Positions 24,821 to 34,300 of a stretch of 64,000 nt of DNA are shown piece after piece (the stretch's first letter is position 1; every line of letters begins with the position of its first letter). The stretch comes from Brevundimonas denitrificans (GTDB lineage Bacteria; Pseudomonadota; Alphaproteobacteria; Caulobacterales; Caulobacteraceae), in the NCBI RefSeq assembly GCF_030160755.1, contig NZ_BSOY01000005.1:1-64000 (forward strand), written 5' to 3'. The notes beneath the pieces are model-generated. The model saw nothing but the letters and a program-made list of their open reading frames with translations. It was not told the DNA's origin and did no database searches. The translations under genes were made by a program, and so were the position numbers.

Positions 24821-26179
24821 TTGTTGCAGCCAGCCGTCGCCGCCGGTGAGACCACCGTGCGCCGTCCCTTCTATCGCAGCCTGTACTTCACGGTCCTGCT
24901 CGCGATCCTGGCAGGCGGGCTGATCGGTCACCTGTGGCCTGACCTCGGCCAGAGCCTCAAGCCCCTCGGCGACGCCTTCATCAAACTGGTGAAGATGATC
25001 ATCGCCCCGGTGATCTTCCTGACCATCACCACCGGCATCGCCGGGATGCGCGACCTGAAACAGGTGGGGCGGGTGGCAGCCAAGGCGTTCGCCTATTTCC
25101 TCGTCTTTTCGACTCTGGCCCTGATCATCGGCCTGGTCATCGCCAATGTGGTCCAGCCGGGCCGGGGTCTGAACATCGACCCCGCGACGCTCAACGCCGG
25201 GGCTGTCGCCCAGTACGCGACGGCGGCGCACGAGAGCACCATCGTCGGCTTCCTGACCGGCATCATCCCCAACACCCTGGTCAGCGCCTTCGTCGAGGGC
25301 AACATCCTGCAGACCCTGTTCGTCTCCATCCTGTTCGGCATCGCCCTGGCGATGGTCGGCGACGTCGCGGCGCCGGTGAACCGCGCACTGGACGCGCTCA
25401 GCCAGGTCGTCTTCAAGCTGGTGGCGATCCTGATGAAGGCGGCGCCGATCGGGGCCTTCGGGGCCTTCGCCTTCACCATCGGCGCCTACGGATTGGGCGC
25501 GATCGCCAATCTGGCGGCGCTGATCGCCACCTTCTATGTGACCTCGCTGGTCTTCGTGTTCGGCGTGCTGGGCCTGGTCTGCCTCGCCAACGGCTTCTCC
25601 ATCTTCCGGCTGGTCGCCTATCTGAAGGAAGAACTGCTGCTGGTGCTCGGCACCTCGTCGTCAGAGGCGGCCCTGCCCAGTCTGATGCAGAAGCTGGAGC
25701 GCGCCGGCGCGCCCAAGTCGGTCGTCGGGCTGGTCGTGCCGACGGGCTATTCGTTCAATCTGGACGGCACCAACATCTATATGACGCTGGCGGCCCTGTT
25801 CATCGCCCAGGCGATGAATATCGAGCTCAGTCTGCAGGACCAGCTCCTGCTGCTCGTGGTGGCCATGATCAGCTCCAAGGGCGCCGCCGGCATCACCGGC
25901 GCCGGCTTCATCACCCTGGCGGCGACCCTGGCGGTAGTGCCGGGCGTGCCGGTCGCCGGCATGGCGCTGATCCTCGGCATCGACCGCTTCATGAGCGAGT
26001 GCCGGGCGCTGACCAATTTCGTGGGCAATGCGGTGGCGACCCTGGTCGTCGCCCGCTGGGAGGGAGAACTGGATCGCGAGGCGCTTCACGCGGCGCTTGG
26101 ATCCGGGCCCGGAGCATTGGCCGCGTCGCCCGATCCGGCGGCGGGCCCGGGTGATCGAGACGTCGTAACGGCCGACTGA
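24821..26179 (+). CDS. dctA: Dicarboxylate/amino acid:cation symporter DctA
   Basis: A 452-aa member of the DAACS family, taking up C4-dicarboxylates or related acids with protons or sodium. The family core is clear: [41 protein letters not shown] (the serine-rich re-entrant loop), [24 protein letters not shown] and a [20 protein letters not shown] segment. Starts are TTG at 24821 or 24824; GGGAGG at 24811-24816 favours 24824. It is followed by the TonB-dependent receptor 33 bp downstream and divergent from dctBD, which presumably controls it. Confidence 0.94.
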   Translation: MLQPAVAAGETTVRRPFYRSLYFTVLLAILAGGLIGHLWPDLGQSLKPLGDAFIKLVKMIIAPVIFLTITTGIAGMRDLKQVGRVAAKAFAYFLVFSTLALIIGLVIANVVQPGRGLNIDPATLNAGAVAQYATAAHESTIVGFLTGIIPNTLVSAFVEGNILQTLFVSILFGIALAMVGDVAAPVNRALDALSQVVFKLVAILMKAAPIGAFGAFAFTIGAYGLGAIANLAALIATFYVTSLVFVFGVLGLVCLANGFSIFRLVAYLKEELLLVLGTSSSEAALPSLMQKLERAGAPKSVVGLVVPTGYSFNLDGTNIYMTLAALFIAQAMNIELSLQDQLLLLVVAMISSKGAAGITGAGFITLAATLAVVPGVPVAGMALILGIDRFMSECRALTNFVGNAVATLVVARWEGELDREALHAALGSGPGALAASPDPAAGPGDRDVVTAD

Positions 26180-26212
26180 GAGCGGCCGACATAAAAAGAG
26201 GGAGGACGAGAC

Positions 26213-29200
26213 ATGAGGACCATGCACAAGACCGCGCTGCTGGGAAGCGCCGCCATGCTGACGCTGCTCGCGTCGGCTCCGGGGGCCTGGGCGCAGACGG
26301 CGCCGGCGGCCGACGAGCCGCAGGCGGCCAGCAGCCTCGACGACGTCGTGGTCGTCGGCTCCCAGATCCGGGGCGCGGCCGTGAACGCGGCCCTGCCGGT
26401 GACCGTGCTGAACGAAGAGCAGATTCTCGCCACCGGCGCGGTCAACGGCGACGACCTGATGCGTTCGATCCCGCAGATGGGCGATGTGCTGTTCAGCGCG
26501 GCCAACAACCCGCAGACGTCGAACGCCGCGCGCGGCGACGTCAACTCGGTCAACCTGCGCTCGCTGGGCGTCGGCAACACCCTGGTGCTGCTGAACGGCC
26601 GCCGCATCATCACCCACCCAACCAGCCAGGGGACGTCCGACACCGGCACCGTGCCGGTGCTGAGTTACAACTCCAACGCCATCCCGGTGTCCGGAACCGG
26701 CCGGGTCGAGGTTCTGCTGGACGGGGCGGCCGCCATCTACGGCGCGGACGCCGTGGCGGGCGTGGTGAACACCGTCCTGCGCGACAATTTCGACGGCCTC
26801 CGCATCCAGACGCAGTACGGCGGCGCCGAGGGCACCCACCTGCGCGAGCTCACCACCAACATCTTCGCGGGCCGGAATTTCGACCGCGGCAACCTCTCCG
26901 GCTTCATCGACTATACGGACAGAACCGCCCTGCTGGCGGAGGATCAGGATTATACGGCCTCGTCCAACCTGCGCAGCCTGTTCGCCAATGAGCCGGGGTT
27001 CGACACCAGCCTCGATCCTGACGGTCGCGCCACCCGCGGCGCCTGGGCCAATCTGCAGGCCAGGACAACGACCACGATCCGCCGGAACGGCACGGCCCTG
27101 ACGACCTCGGCCGGCGCCTTCCACATCCAGCCGGCCAGCTTCGGCTGCGCCACGCCGGTCGGAACGGACATCTGCATCGCCTCCGGCAATGCGAGCGCCA
27201 ACGGCATCCAGCGCGACCTGCGCTATGACACCCAGGTCGGCACCACGGTGACGCCCGAGGTCGAACGGCTGAACGTGTTCGTGGCGGGCCACTATGAACT
27301 GAGCCCTGACGTCGAGGCCTTTGGCGAGATCGGCTTCTACCAGGCCACGACGCAGAACATCCAGCCGCCGACCATCAGCCTGAACGCCATCTGGATCCCG
27401 GCGTCCAACTACTGGAACCCGTTCGGACCGGTGACCTTCGCCAACGGCCAGGCCAACCCGAACCGTCTTTCGGGCCTTACGGGCGTGCCGGTGGGCGGCC
27501 TTCCGGTCCGGCTGGGCAACTACCGCTTCAATGACGCCGGCTTCCAGATCGTCGATGTCGATAACTATCAGTCCCGTCTCCTGGGCGGACTTCGCGGCGA
27601 GCGCTGGGGCTTCGACTGGGAGACGGCGCTGGTCTATTCCGAAGCAGAGGCCACTGACACTTCGAACGCGGTCAACATGACGGCGCTGCAGGCCAGTCTC
27701 GCCCTGTCCACGCCCGACGCCTACAATCCGTTCAACGGCGGCTGCGTCGCCACCACGACCTTCGGCGACTGCACGCCGAGTTCCCAGACCGCTATCGATG
27801 CGATCTCGACCGAGCTGGTCCGGGTGTCACGCACGACCCTGACCATGGCCGATTTCAAGATGAGCCGGCCGGATCTGATGGAGCTGCCCGGCGGGCCGTT
27901 GGGCGTGGCGTTCGGTGTCGAGTTCCGGCACGAGACCCAACGCGATGACCGCGACGCGGACCTCGACGGCACCAACATCTTCACCGACATGGTCGACGGC
28001 ACGGTCAGCATCTCGAACCTGTCAGCGGTGAGCTCCAACCCCGACACCCGGGGCGAGCGGGACGTCGCTTCAGCCTATCTCGAGTTTGCGGTGCCGGTGG
28101 TGTCGCCCGGGATGAGCATCCCGCTGATCCACAACCTCGAATTCCAGGTCGCCGGCCGTCTCGAGCACTACAGCGACTTCGGCGACGTGGCGAAACCCAA
28201 GATCGCCATGGCGCTGGACATCGTCGACGGGTTGCGGCTGCGGGCATCCTATTCGGAAGGGTTCCGGGCGCCGAACCTCGAACAGACCAACGCCACCACC
28301 TATTCCCGACTGGCGTCCAACAACGACTATCTGCGCTGCGAGGCCGATCTTCGGGCCGGCCGGATCGCGACCTTCAACGCCTGCGCCCAGTCGGTCAGCT
28401 ATTCCCTGCGGGTATCGGGCAATCCGGACCTGAAGCCCGAAGAGAGCACCAACCAGTCGGTCGGGCTGGTCTTCGAGCCCTGGTTCCTGCCCGAGACCCT
28501 GGGCGACTTCACCTTCACCGTCGACCGCTGGCGCATCGAGCAGGAAGACATTGTCGGCCTGATCGGAGGTCAGACGGCGGTGGTCCAGGACTATCTCGCC
28601 CGCCTGAACGGCTCCTCCAATCCGAACGTCGTGCGGGCCGCTCCGAATGTCGACGACATCGCCTTCTTCACGGGCACCGGCATCGCGCCGGTCGGGGCGA
28701 TCCAGTTCGTCAACGACGGCTTCGTCAACCTGCTCCCACAGGACGTTCAGGGCGTGGACTTCGCCGTGCACTGGCGATTGCGAGACACGCCCTGGGGCGA
28801 CTTCCGCGCCCAGGTCAATGTGGCGCAACTGCTTGAGTTTCACCGCGACGCGGGTCCGACGGTGCAGGCGCTGGATGAGGCGCGTGACGCCGGCGAAATC
28901 AACCCCGCCACGCCGCTGCCGATCGCCAGCGACCTGTTGGCGCGCAACGGCCGTCCCGAGTTCAAGGTGTCGAGCACCCTGACCTGGAGCCAGGGACCCT
29001 TCCAGATCGGCGCCTTTGTCCAGTACACCAGCGCCGTGGAGGAAACCGGCTTCCTCAGCACCACCGGCGATCCGTGGATTGTGGAATCCCAGACGACGGC
29101 GAACCTGTACGGCCAGTATGAGTTCGAAGGCGCCGGCTGGGCCGCCGACACGCGCATTCGCGTAGGCGCGCGGAACATTACGGACGAGGCCCCGCCGCTG

Positions 29201-29278
29201 ACGTCGTCCGGCTATCTGGGATCGCTGTATCGACCCTATGGCCGCTACTGGTACGCCAGCATCACCAAGACGTTCTGA
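26213..29278 (+). CDS. TonB-dependent outer-membrane receptor
   Basis: A 1021-aa receptor with a signal peptide (about 28 residues), a TonB-box-like DDVVVVGSQIRG, a plug domain (QILATGAVNGDDLMRSIPQ to about residue 200) and a long beta-barrel ending in WYASITKTF with a terminal Phe. A GGGAGG ribosome-binding site precedes the ATG. It is the large Caulobacterales/Sphingomonad type used for carbohydrate or aromatic-type substrates rather than the short siderophore type. It lies between dctA and a secreted hydrolase, so it probably imports the hydrolase's substrate. Confidence 0.94.
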   Translation: MRTMHKTALLGSAAMLTLLASAPGAWAQTAPAADEPQAASSLDDVVVVGSQIRGAAVNAALPVTVLNEEQILATGAVNGDDLMRSIPQMGDVLFSAANNPQTSNAARGDVNSVNLRSLGVGNTLVLLNGRRIITHPTSQGTSDTGTVPVLSYNSNAIPVSGTGRVEVLLDGAAAIYGADAVAGVVNTVLRDNFDGLRIQTQYGGAEGTHLRELTTNIFAGRNFDRGNLSGFIDYTDRTALLAEDQDYTASSNLRSLFANEPGFDTSLDPDGRATRGAWANLQARTTTTIRRNGTALTTSAGAFHIQPASFGCATPVGTDICIASGNASANGIQRDLRYDTQVGTTVTPEVERLNVFVAGHYELSPDVEAFGEIGFYQATTQNIQPPTISLNAIWIPASNYWNPFGPVTFANGQANPNRLSGLTGVPVGGLPVRLGNYRFNDAGFQIVDVDNYQSRLLGGLRGERWGFDWETALVYSEAEATDTSNAVNMTALQASLALSTPDAYNPFNGGCVATTTFGDCTPSSQTAIDAISTELVRVSRTTLTMADFKMSRPDLMELPGGPLGVAFGVEFRHETQRDDRDADLDGTNIFTDMVDGTVSISNLSAVSSNPDTRGERDVASAYLEFAVPVVSPGMSIPLIHNLEFQVAGRLEHYSDFGDVAKPKIAMALDIVDGLRLRASYSEGFRAPNLEQTNATTYSRLASNNDYLRCEADLRAGRIATFNACAQSVSYSLRVSGNPDLKPEESTNQSVGLVFEPWFLPETLGDFTFTVDRWRIEQEDIVGLIGGQTAVVQDYLARLNGSSNPNVVRAAPNVDDIAFFTGTGIAPVGAIQFVNDGFVNLLPQDVQGVDFAVHWRLRDTPWGDFRAQVNVAQLLEFHRDAGPTVQALDEARDAGEINPATPLPIASDLLARNGRPEFKVSSTLTWSQGPFQIGAFVQYTSAVEETGFLSTTGDPWIVESQTTANLYGQYEFEGAGWAADTRIRVGARNITDEAPPLTSSGYLGSLYRPYGRYWYASITKTF

Positions 29279-29341
29279 TGCCCTGACCGGCGCCGCTGAC
29301 GCAGGTTACGGCGCCGGTCGAGACTGGCAGGAGAGACAGGC

Positions 29342-30622
29342 ATGAAGCAGCTGGCGGCAGCGGCGTTTGCGATCGCCGGCCTCGCCTTCGGCCCTGAGGC
29401 CTTGGCGGACCCGCTGGAGCCCCGGCCGATCGAGTGTCCGGCGTCGGCCGGGCAGGGGACCCGGTGCGTCTCGGGTCAGGACGCCAACGGCGCCTGGTTC
29501 GTCGCGGCCATTCCGCCGAACTGGAACCGTCGCCTGATTGTCCACGCCCACGGCGGGCCGCGGACGGGCGCGCCCGAGCCCGCCGAGCCGCTGGAGGATC
29601 TGGACCGGTTCTCGGTCATGGTCCGGCACGGCTACGCCTGGATCGGATCAAGCTATCGGCGCGGCGGCTATGGCGTCCGGATGGCGGCCGAGGATACGGA
29701 CAACAGCCGCCAGATTTTCTGGTCCCTGTACGGCCGACCCGAGCGCACCCTGCTGCACGGTCAGTCCTGGGGCGGCAATGTCGCCGCCAAGGCGTCGGAA
29801 CTCTATATTGGAGACGCCGCGTCCGGCTGGAACTACGACGGCGTCCTGATCACCAACGGCGTGGTCTCCGGCGGGACCCGCGCCTACGGCTTCCGGGCCG
29901 ATCTGCGCGCCGTCTACCAGTACTATTGCGCCAATCACCCAGCGCCCGACGAGCGTGCCTATCCGCTGTGGCAGGGCCTGCCCCTCGACAGCCGGATGAC
30001 CCGGGCCGAGCTGAGGCGGCGGATCGAGACCTGCACCGGCGTCGACCGCCCCGCCGCGGGCCGGACTCCGGCACAGGCCGCCCGCCTGCGGGACATACTG
30101 GCGGTGACCGGCGTCGCCGAAGCCCAACTGGTCAGCCACATGACCTGGGCGACCTTCCTTTTTCAGGACATGGTCCTGCGGCGGCTCGACGGGCGGAATC
30201 CGTTCGACAACCGTACGACGGTCTATCGCGGATCGGCCGACGACGCGGCGCTGAACGCCGGCGTCCAGCGCTTCGCGGCGGATCCGCAAGGCGTGGCGTT
30301 GCTGGCTCATGACGCGGACCTGACCGGACAGATCGTCCGCCCCACCCTGACCGTTCACGCCCTGCGCGACCCGACGGTGAGCGTCGACCTCGAGGCTCTG
30401 TACGCCGGGACGGTCTCCGCGGCCGGCCGGTCGGAGTGGCTGGTGCAGACGGTTACGGATGAATCCGACCACAGCCGGTTGTCAGACGCGAGCTATATGA
30501 CGGTCCTCGACGCGTTGGAGACCTGGATCGATCGGGGCGTCCCGCCAGACCCTGCCGGCTTTCAGGCGCGATGCCAGGCGATCTGGAGCGGGCAGGGGCC
30601 CTGTCTGTTCATCGCGCCCTGA
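29342..30622 (+). CDS. Exported alpha/beta hydrolase
   Basis: A 426-aa secreted hydrolase. Signal peptide about residues 1-22 (AAAAFAIAGLAFGPEALA). Oxyanion region IVHAHGGPR near residue 60, nucleophile elbow LLHGQSWGGN (Ser near 142), an Asp in ALRDPTV and a His in DESDHSRLS, a plausible catalytic triad. An AGGAG ribosome-binding site precedes the ATG. Four or more cysteines suggest periplasmic disulfides. Next to the receptor and DctA, it likely cleaves an ester whose acid product DctA imports. Peptidase S9-like activity is not excluded. Confidence 0.82.
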   Translation: MKQLAAAAFAIAGLAFGPEALADPLEPRPIECPASAGQGTRCVSGQDANGAWFVAAIPPNWNRRLIVHAHGGPRTGAPEPAEPLEDLDRFSVMVRHGYAWIGSSYRRGGYGVRMAAEDTDNSRQIFWSLYGRPERTLLHGQSWGGNVAAKASELYIGDAASGWNYDGVLITNGVVSGGTRAYGFRADLRAVYQYYCANHPAPDERAYPLWQGLPLDSRMTRAELRRRIETCTGVDRPAAGRTPAQAARLRDILAVTGVAEAQLVSHMTWATFLFQDMVLRRLDGRNPFDNRTTVYRGSADDAALNAGVQRFAADPQGVALLAHDADLTGQIVRPTLTVHALRDPTVSVDLEALYAGTVSAAGRSEWLVQTVTDESDHSRLSDASYMTVLDALETWIDRGVPPDPAGFQARCQAIWSGQGPCLFIAP

Positions 30623-31015
30623 CAAGGATCCCGTCAGTCCGACGACGACCTGTCTGCGCCCACGGGCCCGCCCCGGACGCCGAACGCCAGCCGGACGGAA
30701 CAGGCGAAGGCCGGGGGCGCCCGTGCGTCGAATGCCGGCATTGCAGCGGTGGGGCATGACCCTTTGCGGCGGACCAATGCGCCGAAGCGGCGAGAGACTG
30801 GCCCGGGCCATCAAAATGCTGACTCCGGGCTAACCCGGCCTTCCTCCCCCCACTGACCGGACCGGTCGCCCCGCCGCCGCCCTCCGGAAGGAGGGCGCCG
30901 TCGGATGGATTTGACGGATCTTCCATGTTTGTCGCTTCATTCCCCGGACCGGACAATATTGCAGCGTCCATTGCCCGGCGAACGCTCGGTAATGTGGGAG
31001 CCATTTTCGGGCCTG
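30623..31015. other. Intergenic region before the island
   Basis: No supported gene. It contains the hairpin at 30878-30897. The segment 30987-31015 is a weaker match (same spacing) to 61713-61741 and forms the outer part of the left attachment region. Confidence 0.5.
30878..30897. terminator. Hairpin terminator downstream of the uptake operon
   Basis: An 8-bp perfect stem CGCCCTCC/GGAGGGCG closed by a GGAA tetraloop, about 255 bp after the hydrolase stop codon. No U-tract. It could end the dctA-receptor-hydrolase transcript. Confidence 0.5.
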
Positions 31016-31051
31016 CAGGGACCCGGCGGTTATCGAAGAAGTGCGTGGCGG
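31016..31051. repeat. Left attachment repeat (attL-like)
   Basis: Begins CAGGGACCCGGC and ends AGTGCGTGGCGG; matches 61742-61777 at 33 of 36 positions. Similarity continues weakly 29 bp outward at identical spacing (shared CGGTAATGT at 30987). The following 31052-31080 contains ATTCGA and TCGACCACT words like those inside the tRNA-Ser, suggesting a decayed tRNA copy. Confidence 0.75.
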
Positions 31052-31140
31052 TGCGGTCAGTCATTCGACCACTTGTCTCCGATCGATCGGGCGGATCTCG
31101 GTGAAAAAGACCAAGTTGTGCGCATTTCCACGAATCGCGC

Positions 31141-31171
31141 TTATGCGCATTTCGCGAACGAGAGGGGAACA
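31141..31171. repeat. 31-bp direct repeat, copy A
   Basis: TTATGCGCATTTCG followed by a GAACG/GGGAACA part; 28 of 31 positions match 37398-37428. A partial copy of its TGCGCATTTC word also occurs at 31119-31128. It lies just inside the left island border, so it may be a recombinase or transposition-related site or an old element scar. Confidence 0.55.
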
Positions 31172-31336
31172 GGCGAGGCGGTGGAGCCGGCTCCGCGCCA
31201 CAAACGGGGCCTAGCCACGAGATCTTCGCTTCGCCCGTCTGAGTCTGTCGACGCTGCGGCACATCCCCCCACACCGTGGCCAGACGACCGGAAGTTCTCC
31301 AGGGCTTCTCGGCAGGTGCGGCAAGGTTCGAGAGGG

Positions 31337-34300
31337 TTATTTATATTCTCGCGCGTAATCTTGAACAATGCGCGTGGACAGGGGACCGCTGTCCACGAGT
31401 TCTTGCCAGCGGATCGGGTTGCGTTTCAGGGCGGAGACTACATGGCCGTATCCCGGCGCTCGCCAGTGCAATTCCAGCCAACTGCGCAGGAACGCGAATA
31501 GCGTGGCACCGGGAGTATCAGAAGCTACCAATGCCCCGAGGAGCATCCCACCAACCCCGCTCGGAGCATTCCAGATCGCCGACAAGCTGTCCGGTTGGAT
31601 GTACGTAAATCGTTGAACTTCAGCGACCAAGGCGTTTGTGGCGATACGCTTGCGAGGCCCCGTGAAATCATCACCTAAAAAGGCCAAGGCGTTGCTCATG
31701 TGTTCCGCCAACGCACGCCCTAGTCCTCGTTGGAGAGCGCGTCGGAGCTTCGGGTCTGTCTCGCGCTCAATCCAGTCAATCATCCTGTCCAGATAGGCTG
31801 GGCTGGCCTTGGCGGCTCTCGCCATCGCGCCAAGGACTATCGCCCCCGCTTGGTCAGTCGTTGCGGCGATGTATCGCTCGCCGTAGTCCATCCATCGGCC
31901 CGCACCCTCGCTACGCAGGATGAGCGTTTCGACCAAGTTGGCAGTCTTCGGATGATATTGTTGATGGGTTAGCCAATTTTGCACCCGAGCATGAATGGCT
32001 CGATTCTTCGGGCGGCTACTCAAAAGCGGTACAAAGAGGTGTTGAGCCTGCGGGTGTTTGGGAAATGCATCAAGCCAGTCTAGTGCGAGCTGAAGAACCT
32101 CTCGACTCCTCCGCCTGGCGACTACCATTGGGTTCAACAGCCAATAGGCCATCTCGTGCTGCGGGTTCGCGCGTATCCAGCTCACCGCTACCTTGTAGGC
32201 ACGGCGACCCCGGCGATTCGCCTTCACCAGAGGAGCGAGCATCCAGTAGACACTAGGATGCGCCAAGTTTGTTTCAGCCCACGCGGTCGCATCTCGAACT
32301 ACGGCAGGATTTTCTGATGCCGCTTTGATCAGCGCGGACCAGATCTGGGTCGCTGACGCATGTCCGACCTTGTTCTTAAGCCACACCCGCGCGAGGTCGA
32401 TGGCCTGTGGAGGCAACGGTCGCGTCGCTAGAAGTGGCACAAGCACATGATGGAGTTGGTCGGAGTCTGCCTCTTGCTTGCACCACGTCAGCGCGAGCTG
32501 AATAGCCTTCTCGTCTTCATATGCAGACACCATCGCGCCAACGATGATATGTGCGGCTTGATTGGAGCCCGAATGGGCGACCCACGCGCTTGACACATCC
32601 CGCAAACCTTGAGCGTTCGGCCAATGTGCCAACAGGGGCTGAAGCAGCTGTCGAACCCACGGATGAAGGGGGTTAGCCTTGACCCATTCCAGCGCCAGAT
32701 TGAGTACGTCACGATCTGATGGGCGGACTGCAATGAGAGTTTCGAGAACGTAGTAGCTGACTGGCTCGTTAGCGCTTCGGTGGGTACTGACCCACTCGAT
32801 CGCCAGTTCTTTCAACCTCTGGTCCGTCCGCCGTGAAGCCAACAGCGGGACCATAACTGAATACGCTTGTGCATTGCCGATGTTGGCTTCGATCCACTCC
32901 ATCGCCCGGGTGATCGCGTATTTTTCTTGCGGCCAAGCTGCCAAAATGGGGGCGATAGCTCGACCTGATCCACCTAATGCCGTGGCGGACTCTAGCCAGA
33001 GCCTGCAAAGGGCCCAACAAGCCGGGCGGTCGAGCCCCCGACGCGAAATCATACTCAGAGCGGCGTCCACGCCCGGGCTGGGCTCCAGGCCTAAGAGGAG
33101 ATTTTGGGCCGCTTGACGCAGCTCAGCGCTACGCGAGGCGTATTCCGCTAGGTCGCTCACTCGCCAAAGCCATCCGGAGATGTAGCCCGCCAGACTGCTA
33201 GGAATCGCCGCTGTGCTGGTGAGCTGAACTGCTTCGTCAACCGGGTTGGGTGCAAGCTTTAGGCCCGGCCGCTTTGTAATGATGTCCATCCACCTTGGAA
33301 GGAGTGGCGAACGCTGTCCTGCCGGGAGCGCCGACGACACCTTTGCATTCAGTTCGGCAAGCATCTCTTCAGCGCCGCCGCCGTCACCGTCTTGAAGGAT
33401 CGGCGTCGTGCCAGCGTTGAACAGAAGTGAGTTGGCCTGAACGGTGTCCTGTCGGCGGGCTGCGGCGATCAAAGACGGTGCTAAGGCTCGACCTAGAGCT
33501 TTCGCAACCGTGGTGGGAGGAACAACCCACTCGCGAAACATCGCCCAGCTGATCTGTGGATGAGCGAGTGCAAGACCTCCCCCGTCGCGATCCGAAATCT
33601 CGAAGTGCAGTTGCGATTGGGAGCAGAGGGCGATGAACGCATCTTTTTGCTCATCGGCTAGATCCTCCAAAATTTCGCGGGAAGCGGGTAGGCCGATTGC
33701 GTTTGCAGCGAGGATTGACTTGGCGAGATCGAACAGGCCCAGCCGCCGAAGGCGCCCGCGAAAACTCGCCGCAAAAGCTGCGATTGGCTCGTGCTGTACC
33801 AACTCGAACAGCCAGATCACAAGTAGCCGGTTCTCGGCTTCCGCCGGGACGGCCAAAGCCGTGTGGCCCGTACGATTTGTGTACCATTCGGCAAAGCTGG
33901 CCATTTCTTCTGATGCAAGGTTCGGCACATCGAAGCTGTGGACGTCTGCTACTGTCGCGAACTCAGACTCGAAAGTCTCCCGTTCAATGGTCGGGCCGCA
34001 AGTGAGGATCGCGACCTTTGGCATAACGAGATTCGCTGCTTGGTGAATGGCGGCATTCCACGCATCATGATCAGTAACGAATGGCAGGTCGTCGACCAAA
34101 GCGACCGAAGGAAAAGCGGCAGGGCTGGTATAACCTCCTTGAAGTTCACGCTGTTCATTGATCCACTTAGGTAGGTCGTCTGGTGACCTTAGCACGGTGA
34201 CGCTGCGTCGCTCCGTTCCGGTCAAAATATGCTGCGCTAGCTGCAAGAGAAGAACTGATTTTCCTTCACCAGACCTTCCGCTAACCCAAAACATTGGTAT

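Noticed and set aside
25661-27292. 543-aa minus-strand frame over dctA and the TonB receptor
   Set aside because: Shadow frame; both plus-strand genes have convincing domains.
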